Assembly (NCBI GenBank): GCA_013306675.1
Contig: JABLUY010000098.1
Coordinates: 1 to 64,000, forward strand
Length of the DNA: 64,000 nt
DNA from: Thraustochytrium sp. TN22
Taxonomy: Eukaryota; Sar; Bigyra; Thraustochytrida; Thraustochytriidae
Direction of reading: 5' to 3'
Part shown: in pieces, positions 56,191 through 64,000 of the stretch
Layout: the number at the start of each line of letters is the position of its first letter
How positions within the stretch are numbered: the stretch's first letter is position 1
Program-made: the position numbers and the translations under genes
The notes under the pieces: model-generated
What the model was told of the DNA's origin: nothing
Seen by the model: only the letters and a program-made list of their open reading frames with translations
Databases searched by the model: none

Positions 56191-58236
56191 TCAGCTGATA
56201 ACGCAGCAGCCGCCGGCAGGCGGGGGAGGGTGCGCGTCGAGAATGGCCACCATAGGGTCCGGAGTCGGATTGGAGTCAACCTCGAACTTGCTGCGCGCAG
56301 CCTCAAAGGCACTCATGGGCGCGGGCGGCTCCGCCTCGTCAACGTCCTCGTGCGCCTCGTCCTCAGGCTTCTTCTTCCCGCGCTTGGAGGCACGCTCCTC
56401 CGCCTTCTTCTTCTTGCGCTCCTCCGCCTCGGCGCGCTTTGCCTCTTGCTCGGCCGCCACAGCGTCAGCGTGCAGCTTCTCCTTGAGCGCCGCCAGAGGG
56501 TCGGCCTGCTCCTCCTCGGCATCGGTCGGTTCGGGCCACTCGCTCAAAAAGAGCGGCGCGGCACCCTGCAACATGAGGGTGGCCGTCTCGACGTTGTACG
56601 TAAAGGGCATCACGAACTGGTGCAGCACGCCAGAGTCGATCTTGAAGAGGCGCGAAATGTACAATGTGCCGCTATCCTCGAGACCGCAGTGGTCCATCAC
56701 CGACTCAATGGCATGCTGCCAGGTGGGACGCAGGTAAAGAAAAGGCGTGCGCAGGTCGAGCACCTCCAAGTCGTCGCTGATGCGGCCATTGTCGCGCACG
56801 CGATGGCCCGTCAGCTTGAAGGCACGCGGGTCCTCCGGGTCGTCCTTGAAGACCTCCGTCTCGTCGTCCAGCGAAAGCACCAACTGCGGCTTGCGACCCT
56901 CCTGCAGGTTGCGCAGCGACCCATAGAGCGAGAAGCGCGGCTCCGGATTCGCGCTCAGGTGCGCAAACACCTTCTTGCGACCGCGCCGAAGCTCGCTGTA
57001 GAACGCCGTCGCTTTGCTCGCCGGGTGCGCCAGCCCCGCCGGGTCCTCCTCCGACATGCTCTCCTGGTTCTTGACCGTGCACGTGAACGTCAAGCTGTCC
57101 ACGTCGTCCTCCTGTGCGGAGCCGCCGCCCCTCCTCAGCGTGCGCGACACGCCGTCGTGTGACTTCGCGTCCGGCAGATACGCGAGCTGCATGGCCTCGG
57201 AGCGCTTCTGCCGCAGGGCGTTGCGCTTCGACGCCTCCATCAGCTCGAACAAAAAGGACATGGGCTGGTGCTCGCCCACGCGCAGCTGCACCACCGGCCG
57301 CTCCTCCGCCTTCTTCACAAAGTATCGTGGCGTGCGCGTCACCTCCACCGCCTCCTCCGGGCACACCTCGTGAAAGCGCTCCATACCCACAACCGTCACC
57401 TTGACCGCGCCCTCCAGCGACCCCCCGCATCGCGCGCACACCGGCACGTTGTCGCCCACGTACTCCTTGAGGTCCTCCTTGATCACCTTGTTGCGCTCCC
57501 GCAGCGACGGCCGCGCTTCCACCGCATCGCGCTCCGCGTCGCGCAGCTGCTTCGCGTCGTGGCCCAGCGTGCCCTGAATCAGCGTGCCGCGCGCACGCTG
57601 CCCGTGCCGCTCGCAGTACAGCGCGCCGTCCACCTCGCGGTACTGCGACGTCGACAGGTCCACCTGGTCGTCGTCCTCCACCAGCTGCCGCCCCACCAGG
57701 CTCTTCTTGCACGTCTTGCATCGCAGGCATAGCTTGTGGAAGACCGTCTCCACCGAGTCCGTCACCTCCTCCGTCTTGTACACCGACTTGCCGCACAGAC
57801 CGCACTTGGGGGACGCCTTCACCTGGAACGCCTTCTTCTTCTTCTCCTTCTTCTCCTCCTCCACCACCTCCTTGGGCTCCTCCGCCGTGGGCTCCTCCTC
57901 CGCCTTGGGCTCCTCGTCTTCTTCCTCCACCGCCTCCACCATCGCCTTGATCGACCTGGACGATCGTGACTTGGACGACCGGGACGACTTGGACGACCGG
58001 GACGACTTGGACGACCGGGACGACTTGGACGACCGGGACGACTTGGACGACCGGGACGACTTGGACGCCCGCGAAGACTTGGACGCCCGCTTGACCATCG
58101 GCTCCGCCGTCACCTCCTCGCCCTCGCCCTCGCCCTCGTCCTCCTCGTCCTGCTGCTCGGCTTCCTGCTGCTGCTCTTGGACCTCGTCCTCGTGCAGCAG
58201 TTCCTCGGCCTCCTCCACCTCGACTTCAATCTCGAT

Positions 58237-58272
<36 letters not shown>

Positions 58273-58461
58273 TTGCTCCTGCTCCTCGTCTTCGTGCTGC
58301 TCCTCGTCCTCCGTGTTCGCGTCGTCATCGGAGTAGCTGACGCGGCGCTCGACCTCGCCCTCATCCTCGCTCTTGCGGCGCGCCTCCTTGGCCATGGCCG
58401 CGTCGCTCATGGTCTCTTCCAGCGTCGTCGCCGCCGCGCCGCCGCCGCCCTCCTCGCGCAT
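56191..58461 (-). CDS. LIM-domain protein with C-terminal CaaX box
   Basis: 756 residues from the ATG at 58461 (upstream GTG extension rejected). N-terminal ~210 residues: very acidic with a GDGDGD run, then a basic Ser repeat (RSSKS, 15-bp unit repeated about eight times), then acidic again. A LIM zinc finger at ~219-285 has C-x2-C ('CGLCGKSVY'), H-x2-C ('FHKLC'), 'CKTCKKSL' and a final 'CERH'. A second partial Cys set ('CARCGGSL' with 'FHEVC') lies near 350. A conserved-looking ~300-residue region follows ('FLYLRPTWQHAIESVMDHCG'), then a Lys/Glu coiled coil. The last residues are 'GGCCVIS': CVIS fits a farnesylation CaaX box and the preceding Cys a palmitoylation site. A prenylated LIM protein is expected at a membrane, perhaps linking it to actin. 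The prenylation call rests on the motif. Confidence 0.88.
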
Positions 58462-59810
58462 TGCAGACTGCCGCTCGCCGCGCGCGTGCGCCGCGCCACG
58501 TCCGAGTCCGAGTCCGGGTCCGAGCAGGGCCTCCAAGAATGGCCACCGGCACAAGCAGGCAGTGGAGAGATGGATTCCGCACACCACGCGCGCGCGCCGC
58601 CCGCCGCCGCGCGCCGCCGCCGCGCCAGCCGGTGCCGCGCTGCCGCCGCCGCGCCGCTGCCTGCGCCTGCGCCTGCGCCTGCCCGCCTGGCCTGCGCGGG
58701 CCTCGCTGCGCCGTGCTCGGCGCCGGTGGCGCGGCCGCGCGCGGGGCGCCGCGCGTCGTGGGCGCCGCGGCGCACCTCAGCCGGCAGCCTGGCGCACCGC
58801 GGCGCACCCGGGCGCACGTGCTGCGCGTGCGCAATTTGAAAGGCTGCCGCCGAGGCCGCGCTGCGCGCGCGCGGCAGCAAAGCACGGCGCGCGCGGCGGC
58901 CGGTGGGCGGGCGGGCGGGCGGGCCGCGGGAGGTCGGCGCGGGGCTGGCCGGCGGCGAGCGCGCGCCGGAGAGCTAGCGAGCTAGCTGGCTGGCTGGCGA
59001 GCGGCCGCCTGGGCCAGGCGCCGGGCGCGGGAGGCTTGGAGAAGGCCGGCCTGTGGAGAAAGGAAGACAGTTCGAACCGGCTGCTCGGCGAGAAACGACC
59101 TCGGTGACGGGAGGAGGCCGCGGCTGGCGGCGCCGTGCCGCGCCGTGTCGCGCCCGAAATCGGCCAGGGCGTATTGCGAGCCCTGGGGCTGAGGCCAGGC
59201 CTCGTCGCAAGGCCAGGCGCGCTGCGTTCACGCTTGGTTGCAAAGACGAGCACGCTGCAAGGATGCGCGAGGCGACGGTGCTGATTGCTGACAAGAGACA
59301 CCTCAGGGCGGGCGAGAAGACGTCCACCACGCGCCGAGGGCACCGATGACGCAGTGGGCTTGGTGGCCCTCAGCGCTCGTCACGACGCAGGCTACTCCGA
59401 AATGTCGTCCGAGCGCGTCGGCCAATCTGATACACTTGGCGCGTATCTTCAGCAGGAAAATGAACAAAAAGGATCGGTGCCGTTCGCGGCTGCAGGCAGA
59501 CCCACGCCACAGGCGCCGTACCACGATGCCGCAAGAGCGGCCAAGAGCGGCCACTGGCAAGAGCGCAAGACGAAGCGGTGCAGTGCCAGTGCCACGGCGT
59601 ACGCGCGTGCCACAGTTCGAGGCGACGCACGCGCGACTCACGTGATGGGCGCTGATGGGCCCAAGCGGCGCGAAGCCTCTGGGCGTGGGCTTGCGGTATG
59701 GCGGCGCAATACGTCGGGGCTTGCGCAAGCCTTCTTGCAAGCCTTTTTAGATCTAAAGTCGGGTCTTGATTCAAGTTGGCTCGCCAGACCTTGACGTGCA
59801 CATCAGGAAT

Positions 59811-59864
59811 CATCTTGCCTGGCGCTCACATCTTGCCTGGCGCTCACATCTTGCCTGGCGCTCA
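59811..59864. repeat. 18-bp tandem repeat, three copies
   Basis: ATCTTGCCTGGCGCTCAC repeated exactly three times, with the last copy changing to CTCAGCAT at its end. Confidence 0.92.
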
Positions 59865-60397
59865 GCATAGTGCTCGGCAATGCGCTTGAGAGGTTGAGAG
59901 AGTGATGACGATGTTCCAGAGCCCTTGACTTCGCAGCAGCGGATGTCCAGCCACCCACCCCTGCACATTTATTTGGCGCCATTTGGCTTGTAGATTGTAG
60001 GCGCTTGCAGTGGCACTGGCAGTGGCTTACCGCTGCGCACGTGCCGGCACACCCCCCATCCGTCAGCCGAACCGGCCGGACAAAGGGCAGAGTGAGACGT
60101 CCTGCAGTTGCCTCCAGCAGGGGGCGCAAATTGATGGCGCAAAAGCCTTCTGGGCCTTTCCAAGACCCTGCGGGTTAATGCGGGAGGCGGGCACGCGCCG
60201 CGCGCGGGGCTGTGGCGAGTCGTCCGGAGCAATGAAGGCGATTCTGGTGCTTTGCTTGGAGGTTCTAACGCACCCGCGCATTATGGTGGGAGGGACGCTC
60301 GCAAGGGTCCCGAGTAAAGCAATACCAGAACCTCAGGCTGAAGACGTGCAGTACCTTGACGACGTGCAGCACCTCGCAGAGCACGAGCAGTCGCTTC

Positions 60398-60398
60398 A

Positions 60399-60429
<31 letters not shown>

Positions 60430-60430
60430 G
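60398..60430 (+). promoter_or_regulatory. TC-rich tract just upstream of the FSP1-like start
   Basis: About 13 TC units ending roughly 45 bp before the ATG at 60473. Pyrimidine tracts in such positions can be core promoter or leader elements; a similar TC run precedes no other gene here at that distance, so this reading is weak. Confidence 0.35.
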
Positions 60431-60472
60431 CTTTCCTAGCTCTAAGCTACGTCTTAAGGCTCGCATCAGACG

Positions 60473-61603
60473 ATGCGCGTCGTCATTGTCGGTGGCGGCT
60501 ATGGTGGCATGGCATGTAGTCGTGCGCTGGAAAAGGCGGGCGCAGACGTGGTGCTGGTGGAGCGCAACGAGAGCTTCTTTCACAAGATTGGCGGCGCCAG
60601 GGCGTGCGTACAGGCTGGCTTTGAGGAAGAGGTCGCCCTGCCGCTGACAAGTCTTCTGCAGCGGCCGGGCTCGCGCCTCTTGCGCGGCGAGGCGAAGCAT
60701 ATCGACCCGGAGGCCAATCAGGTCGAGGTGATTCTTGCTGACGGTACCACCTCCGAGACCGTGAGCTACGATGCCCTCGTGCTGGCCATGGGCCTTGTGC
60801 ACGGGTTTGGCCAACTGCCTGACCGCGGGCTCTCGCGAGAGGAGATGATCCAGTTCATGCGCGACGAACAAGCGCGCGTCGCCGCCGCGAGCGAGATCGT
60901 CCTGGTCGGCGGCGGCGCCCTCGGCGTGGAGGCCTCCGCCCAGATCCGCGAATGCTTCCCTGACAAGCCCGTGCACCTATACCACTCCCGTTCAAAGCTG
61001 CTCAGCTCGGCGCGCCCCAACGTCTCAGACCAGCTCTCCGACCTGCTCAAGGCCAAGCTTGAGCCCTTTGGCGTCCAGCTGCACCTCGACGAAGGCCGCC
61101 TCTCTGACGAGGAGATTCAGGCGCGTCACCCGGACGCGCTCATCATCCCAGCCGCCGGTTGCCAGCCCTCCGAGTCCTCACGCCGCCTCGTGCCGGCCGC
61201 CTGGATGGACCCGCATACCGGCGAGGTCCTCGTCGAGTCTACCATGCGCGTGCGCGGCGCGCCGCCCAACGTTTTCGCCGTCGGCGACGTCGCCGCCACC
61301 GCTGACTACAAGCAGGCGCGCTGGACGAGGCACCAGGCCAAGGTCATCGCAAGGAACGCTTTTGGCGCCTCCGTCAACTACCGCCCCATCACTCACCGCC
61401 CATGGTGGTCTCACCCGGTCTCCTACCTTGTTCCCTGTTTCGTGCGCGCTCGCGTCGACTCTGGCGCCATGATTTCGCTTTACCTCGGTCACACCGACGG
61501 CGCCGCCGAGTTCGCCGGCATTCTCTGGAACGACTTTTTCACCTCACGCAAGCTCCACAAGGACAAGCTCGTCGGCCACGCGCGGCGCTGGCTGCGTCTT
61601 TGA
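60473..61603 (+). CDS. FSP1/AIFM2-like FAD-dependent NAD(P)H oxidoreductase
   Basis: 376 residues, single exon, clear ATG. The FAD-binding motif 'VVIVGGGYGGMACSRAL' is at the very N-terminus and the NAD(P)H motif 'IVLVGGGALGVEASAQI' near 143; a third flavoprotein motif 'NVFAVGDVAAT' is near 265. Length and layout match AIFM2/FSP1 and related AMID-type type II NADH dehydrogenases, which reduce ubiquinone or vitamin K at membranes and protect against lipid peroxidation. Unlike animal FSP1 it lacks an N-terminal Gly2 myristoylation site. The C-terminal part has 'WWSHPVSYLVPCFVRARVDS', which may contact a membrane. It converges on the PH-domain gene with a 101-bp gap. Family is sure; quinone substrate is inference. 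Confidence 0.9.
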   Translation: MRVVIVGGGYGGMACSRALEKAGADVVLVERNESFFHKIGGARACVQAGFEEEVALPLTSLLQRPGSRLLRGEAKHIDPEANQVEVILADGTTSETVSYDALVLAMGLVHGFGQLPDRGLSREEMIQFMRDEQARVAAASEIVLVGGGALGVEASAQIRECFPDKPVHLYHSRSKLLSSARPNVSDQLSDLLKAKLEPFGVQLHLDEGRLSDEEIQARHPDALIIPAAGCQPSESSRRLVPAAWMDPHTGEVLVESTMRVRGAPPNVFAVGDVAATADYKQARWTRHQAKVIARNAFGASVNYRPITHRPWWSHPVSYLVPCFVRARVDSGAMISLYLGHTDGAAEFAGILWNDFFTSRKLHKDKLVGHARRWLRL

Positions 61604-61704
61604 CTTTAGACGAACAGGCAGACAGGCAGGCAGACAGGCAGGCAGGCAAACGTCCATACCTTGACCACATTGGAAAACATTGTCTTGCTCACTCACTCAA
61701 TCAC
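61604..61704. repeat. Convergent spacer of simple repeats
   Basis: Almost the whole 101-bp gap is made of CAGGCAGA/CAGGCAGG units (61616-61650) and CACTCACTCAAT/ATC units (61689-61710). Confidence 0.8.
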
Positions 61705-64000
61705 TCAATCATCATCATCCTCTTCATTGTCACTCTCGTCGTCGTCGAGCACGCCGCTCTCGCTCGCTGCCGACCGCCGCCACGAGCTGCTCTCGCCCTG
61801 TTCATCCTCGCTTTCGCTATCGCTCTCCAGCACGCGACTTGTGTCGCGCAGCGAGCTCGGCTGCGACAAGGAAACCTCCTCGGTGTCGGCGTCACGGTTC
61901 TCCATGAGCTCGGACCCCGAGTCGTCCTCCTCTTCCTCGTCCTCTTCTTCGTCCTCGTCCTCGCCCTCTTCTTCTCCTTCTTCCTCCTCCTCCTCCTCCT
62001 CCTCCTCCTCCTCTTCTTCGTCTCCCTCCTGCTCGTCCTCATCATCAGGCTCCTCGTCGTTAACCTTGCCGACACGCTTCTTCGCACGCGCCAGAACGTC
62101 GCGGGCTTCCCCCAAGGACGGCACCTTGATACCACCGTACTGACGCTCTAACTGTTGTACAAGGAAGCGGCCGCGGCCGTGATACTTGGCAAGAATGGTG
62201 TCCACCGTCTCCAGCTTCTCCGGGTTCTGCAACGTGTAGAAAGCCTTCACGCGGACGCGCAGCTCCTGCGCGTCAATATCCTCCTCCTCCTCATCATCAT
62301 CTTCTCCGTCGTCGTCGTCGTCGTCGTCGTCATCCTCGGCATCCTCGTCGTCTTCGCCCTCCTCATCGTCCTCGTCCGACGCGACGGCGGCCTCAAGCCG
62401 CCGTCGCTCCGCCGGCACGGCGTGCGAGGCGGGCGTCTCCGTGGCAGGCGTCATGGGAAGAGAGTGTGCAGTCTCTTGGTCGTCGCCCTTCGACGTGGGC
62501 GTCTCGGGCGGTACGCTGAGCGCCTGGCTCGGAACGCTGGCCAAGTGCGTGGCTGCCCGAAGGCCAGCGAGCCACCGCAAAAACTGGCGCTCCGAGGCGC
62601 GCGAAGGCTGCAGGACAATTTGCTGGTGCGGCAGCACAATCGTGTAGGCGTGCTTATGCGCCGGGCGTGCCACGAGCTCCACGTCCGTCGCCTCGCTCGT
62701 GAGCAAGACGCGCTGCATGCAGGCCTCGGCATGGTCGTCGCGGAAGACCTCGAGCTCCGTCATGCCTTGGCCGCGCCGCGCGAGCTTGCACCATCGCCTC
62801 CGGAAGCGCAGATCGCTGATGCGCAGCTTGCGTCCGCTCGGCGGCTGCGCCGGCCAGCTCGCCACGCGCAGCCAGTCGCACAGCCCGCTCTCCTCCCCGT
62901 CCTCATCTTCGGCCCCTTCGCCGCCCACGGAGTCCAGGAGAGCGCGCCACGCTGGGGCGCGTGCAGGCGCGTCCGCCACGTCGCGCCCCGCGCCCAGGGC
63001 GCACGCCCAGCGCGCAAAGGCAGAAAACGAGACGCGCTCCGCGCCCTGCAGGGCGTCCGCCGCCAGCGCATCCACGATGGGCAACACCGAGAGCATGGCC
63101 AGCACGTCTGTCTCGGAAGGCACTGCCTGGCCCTCGTACTGCTTGGACAGCTTCTTCCACAGGGTCTCCTCGCGGCCCGCATACTTGTCCAGGATGGAGT
63201 CGAGCCGTGTGAGGCGTTCCGGCGCATTCGCCAAGTAAAAGCCCTCCAGCCGGAGCCGCGGAAGGAGGCTCTCGTACGCCTGCAGCACGTGCTGGCCCTG
63301 CGGCGTGTCGATCGGGTGCATGGCGCGCCGCAGCGCCGGCGTGTGCCGCAGCACGCACTGCATGTCTGCCTTGGACGGGCCGTCCGCGTGCCCGCTCAGG
63401 TTATGCAGGTGGTACAGAACGGCAAGGCGATCCACGGGTGCCGGGCTGCGCAGGACCGCCAGCGCGCGATGCAGGTCCTCCGAGTCCTCCCCGACAAGGT
63501 CTGCGAGCCTTGCAATCAGGAGAGGGTTGCGGCCCTCCTCCACGCCGTCTGCTGATTGCGCGTCCGCCTCGTCCTCCGCCGCGCCCAAGAGGTCGGCCAG
63601 CGTGTCGTATGTGGTCTCGCCCGTCATGGCACGCAGCTGGGCGCACTCGCCCTGCGTAAACAGGCCTCTTGGTAGCCGCGCCACGGTCAGGCCCGTGCCC
63701 CTGCTCGAGGTCTCCTCGGATCCGTCGTCTGTTTCAGGCTGCGCCGGCGCCCGCGCTCTCGCGGCCGGCTCGCCGCGACGCGCACTCGTTGAACGACTGC
63801 GCATGCGCCGCAGCTTGCCCACGGCCTTGCCCGCCTTGCGCACCAGCTTCATGGGTGTGCTCTTGCGCATCGCGATTCGCCGGGACGAAGCGGCGCGCGA
63901 CGCCGCTTCCGACTTGTCCTCGTTTTCGTTTTCGTTTTCGTTTTCGTCCTCGTCCTCGTCCACGTCCGTGTCTGCGGCCGGGTTGACATTGCCGAGCGTC
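61705..64000 (-). CDS. PH-domain protein with two protist 'FY..NPEKL..V..IL.KY' motifs, 5' end beyond window
   Basis: The frame is open from its stop at 61705 to the right edge (at least 764 residues) with no ATG near the edge ('NVNPAADTDVDEDEDENENE'); an internal ATG at 63870 is possible but the upstream codons look coding, so the start probably lies outside. Order: acidic Asn/Asp/Glu repeat; basic region 'MKLVRKAGKAVGKLRRMRSR'; helical region; a ~45-residue motif 'RLEGFYLANAPERLTRLDSI' to 'KYAGREETLWKKLSKQYEG'; a PH domain ('GRKLRISDLRFRRRWCKLA' to 'ERQFLRWLAGLRAATH'); acidic linker; a second copy of the motif ('RVRVKAFYTLQNPEKLETVD' to 'KYHGRGRFLVQQLERQYGG'); then long Glu/Asp tracts. PH domains bind phosphoinositides or proteins. 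The motif flanking it is common in protist proteins and of unknown role. Confidence 0.85.
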   Translation of the reverse strand, partial: TLGNVNPAADTDVDEDEDENENENENEDKSEAASRAASSRRIAMRKSTPMKLVRKAGKAVGKLRRMRSRSTSARRGEPAARARAPAQPETDDGSEETSSRGTGLTVARLPRGLFTQGECAQLRAMTGETTYDTLADLLGAAEDEADAQSADGVEEGRNPLLIARLADLVGEDSEDLHRALAVLRSPAPVDRLAVLYHLHNLSGHADGPSKADMQCVLRHTPALRRAMHPIDTPQGQHVLQAYESLLPRLRLEGFYLANAPERLTRLDSILDKYAGREETLWKKLSKQYEGQAVPSETDVLAMLSVLPIVDALAADALQGAERVSFSAFARWACALGAGRDVADAPARAPAWRALLDSVGGEGAEDEDGEESGLCDWLRVASWPAQPPSGRKLRISDLRFRRRWCKLARRGQGMTELEVFRDDHAEACMQRVLLTSEATDVELVARPAHKHAYTIVLPHQQIVLQPSRASERQFLRWLAGLRAATHLASVPSQALSVPPETPTSKGDDQETAHSLPMTPATETPASHAVPAERRRLEAAVASDEDDEEGEDDEDAEDDDDDDDDDGEDDDEEEEDIDAQELRVRVKAFYTLQNPEKLETVDTILAKYHGRGRFLVQQLERQYGGIKVPSLGEARDVLARAKKRVGKVNDEEPDDEDEQEGDEEEEEEEEEEEEEEGEEEGEDEDEEEDEEEEDDSGSELMENRDADTEEVSLSQPSSLRDTSRVLESDSESEDEQGESSSWRRSAASESGVLDDDESDNEEDDDD

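Larger units (their letters stand above)
58462..60472. other. Divergent intergenic region
   Basis: About 2 kb between the LIM (-) and FSP1-like (+) genes. It has an 18-bp tandem repeat (ATCTTGCCTGGCGCTCAC, three copies) at about 59811-59864 and a TC run (about 60398-60425) close to the next ATG. No gene seen. Confidence 0.5.

Overview
This is a very GC-rich, gene-dense nuclear DNA window from a eukaryote. Evidence for a eukaryote: cytosolic ribosomal protein uS10/S20, Sec13, a formin, a TBC RabGAP, a LIM protein, a mitochondrial carrier, a Bap31-like ER protein and spliceosomal introns (GT..AG; several have a CTAAC- or CTGAC-like branch site about 30-36 nt before the acceptor). Most genes are single long exons with strong G/C third-position bias; introns, where present, are 67-203 nt. 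A CEP164-like WW protein implies centrioles or a flagellated stage. Long arrays of Cys/His repeats of the 'WRKY19-like' kind and an intron-poor GC-rich genome fit a stramenopile, perhaps a thraustochytrid (Labyrinthulomycetes). That placement is inference, not something the sequence proves.

Layout. 1-1.5 kb: no gene. 1.5-8.8 kb: ARM-repeat protein (+), coiled-coil protein (+), then a convergent formin (-). 8.8-10.7 kb: intergenic, with an AT-rich satellite-like array. 10.7-11.7 kb: bacterial-type TrmL methyltransferase (+) and a small unknown protein (-). 13.5-19.4 kb: F-box protein (-), uS10 (+) followed by a 143-bp tandem repeat, and a small MGC-start protein (-). 22.4-28.4 kb: histidyl-tRNA synthetase (-), Sec13 with a long Q/P/G tail (+), CEP164-like protein (-, with an apparent frame break). 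29.1-34.5 kb: three tandem paralogues coding for a SUMO-interaction-like motif plus 9-12 Cys/His repeats. 34.8-38.4 kb: PPC decarboxylase (4 exons, -), Bap31-like protein (3 exons, +), minisatellites, EEP-family phosphatase/nuclease (-). 40-44.1 kb: alkylglycerol monooxygenase-like enzyme (+), DUF389 membrane protein (-), mitochondrial carrier (3 exons, -). 45-48.4 kb: divergent sirtuin (+) and TBC RabGAP (-). 50.5-50.7 kb: small ORF (-), followed by about 4 kb with no firm gene. 55-64 kb: unknown acidic protein (+), LIM protein ending in a CaaX box (-), FSP1/AIFM2-like oxidoreductase (+), and a PH-domain protein running off the right edge (-).

The genes are a mixed housekeeping set with no operon logic. 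Themes are membrane traffic (Sec13, Bap31-like, TBC), cytoskeleton (formin, LIM, CEP164-like), translation (uS10, HisRS, TrmL) and lipid/cofactor metabolism (AGMO-like, PPCDC, FSP1-like, carrier). Many neighbours are convergent or divergent pairs. The most unusual structural signals are (a) the recent segmental triplication of the Cys/His-repeat genes and (b) a recurring pattern in which the last codons and stop of a gene are repeated in its 3' flank (uS10, Bap31-like, TBC genes). Starts were moved to the first plausible ATG where a longer reading frame began at GTG or another non-ATG codon. I found no tRNA, rRNA, CRISPR, transposase or virus-derived gene.
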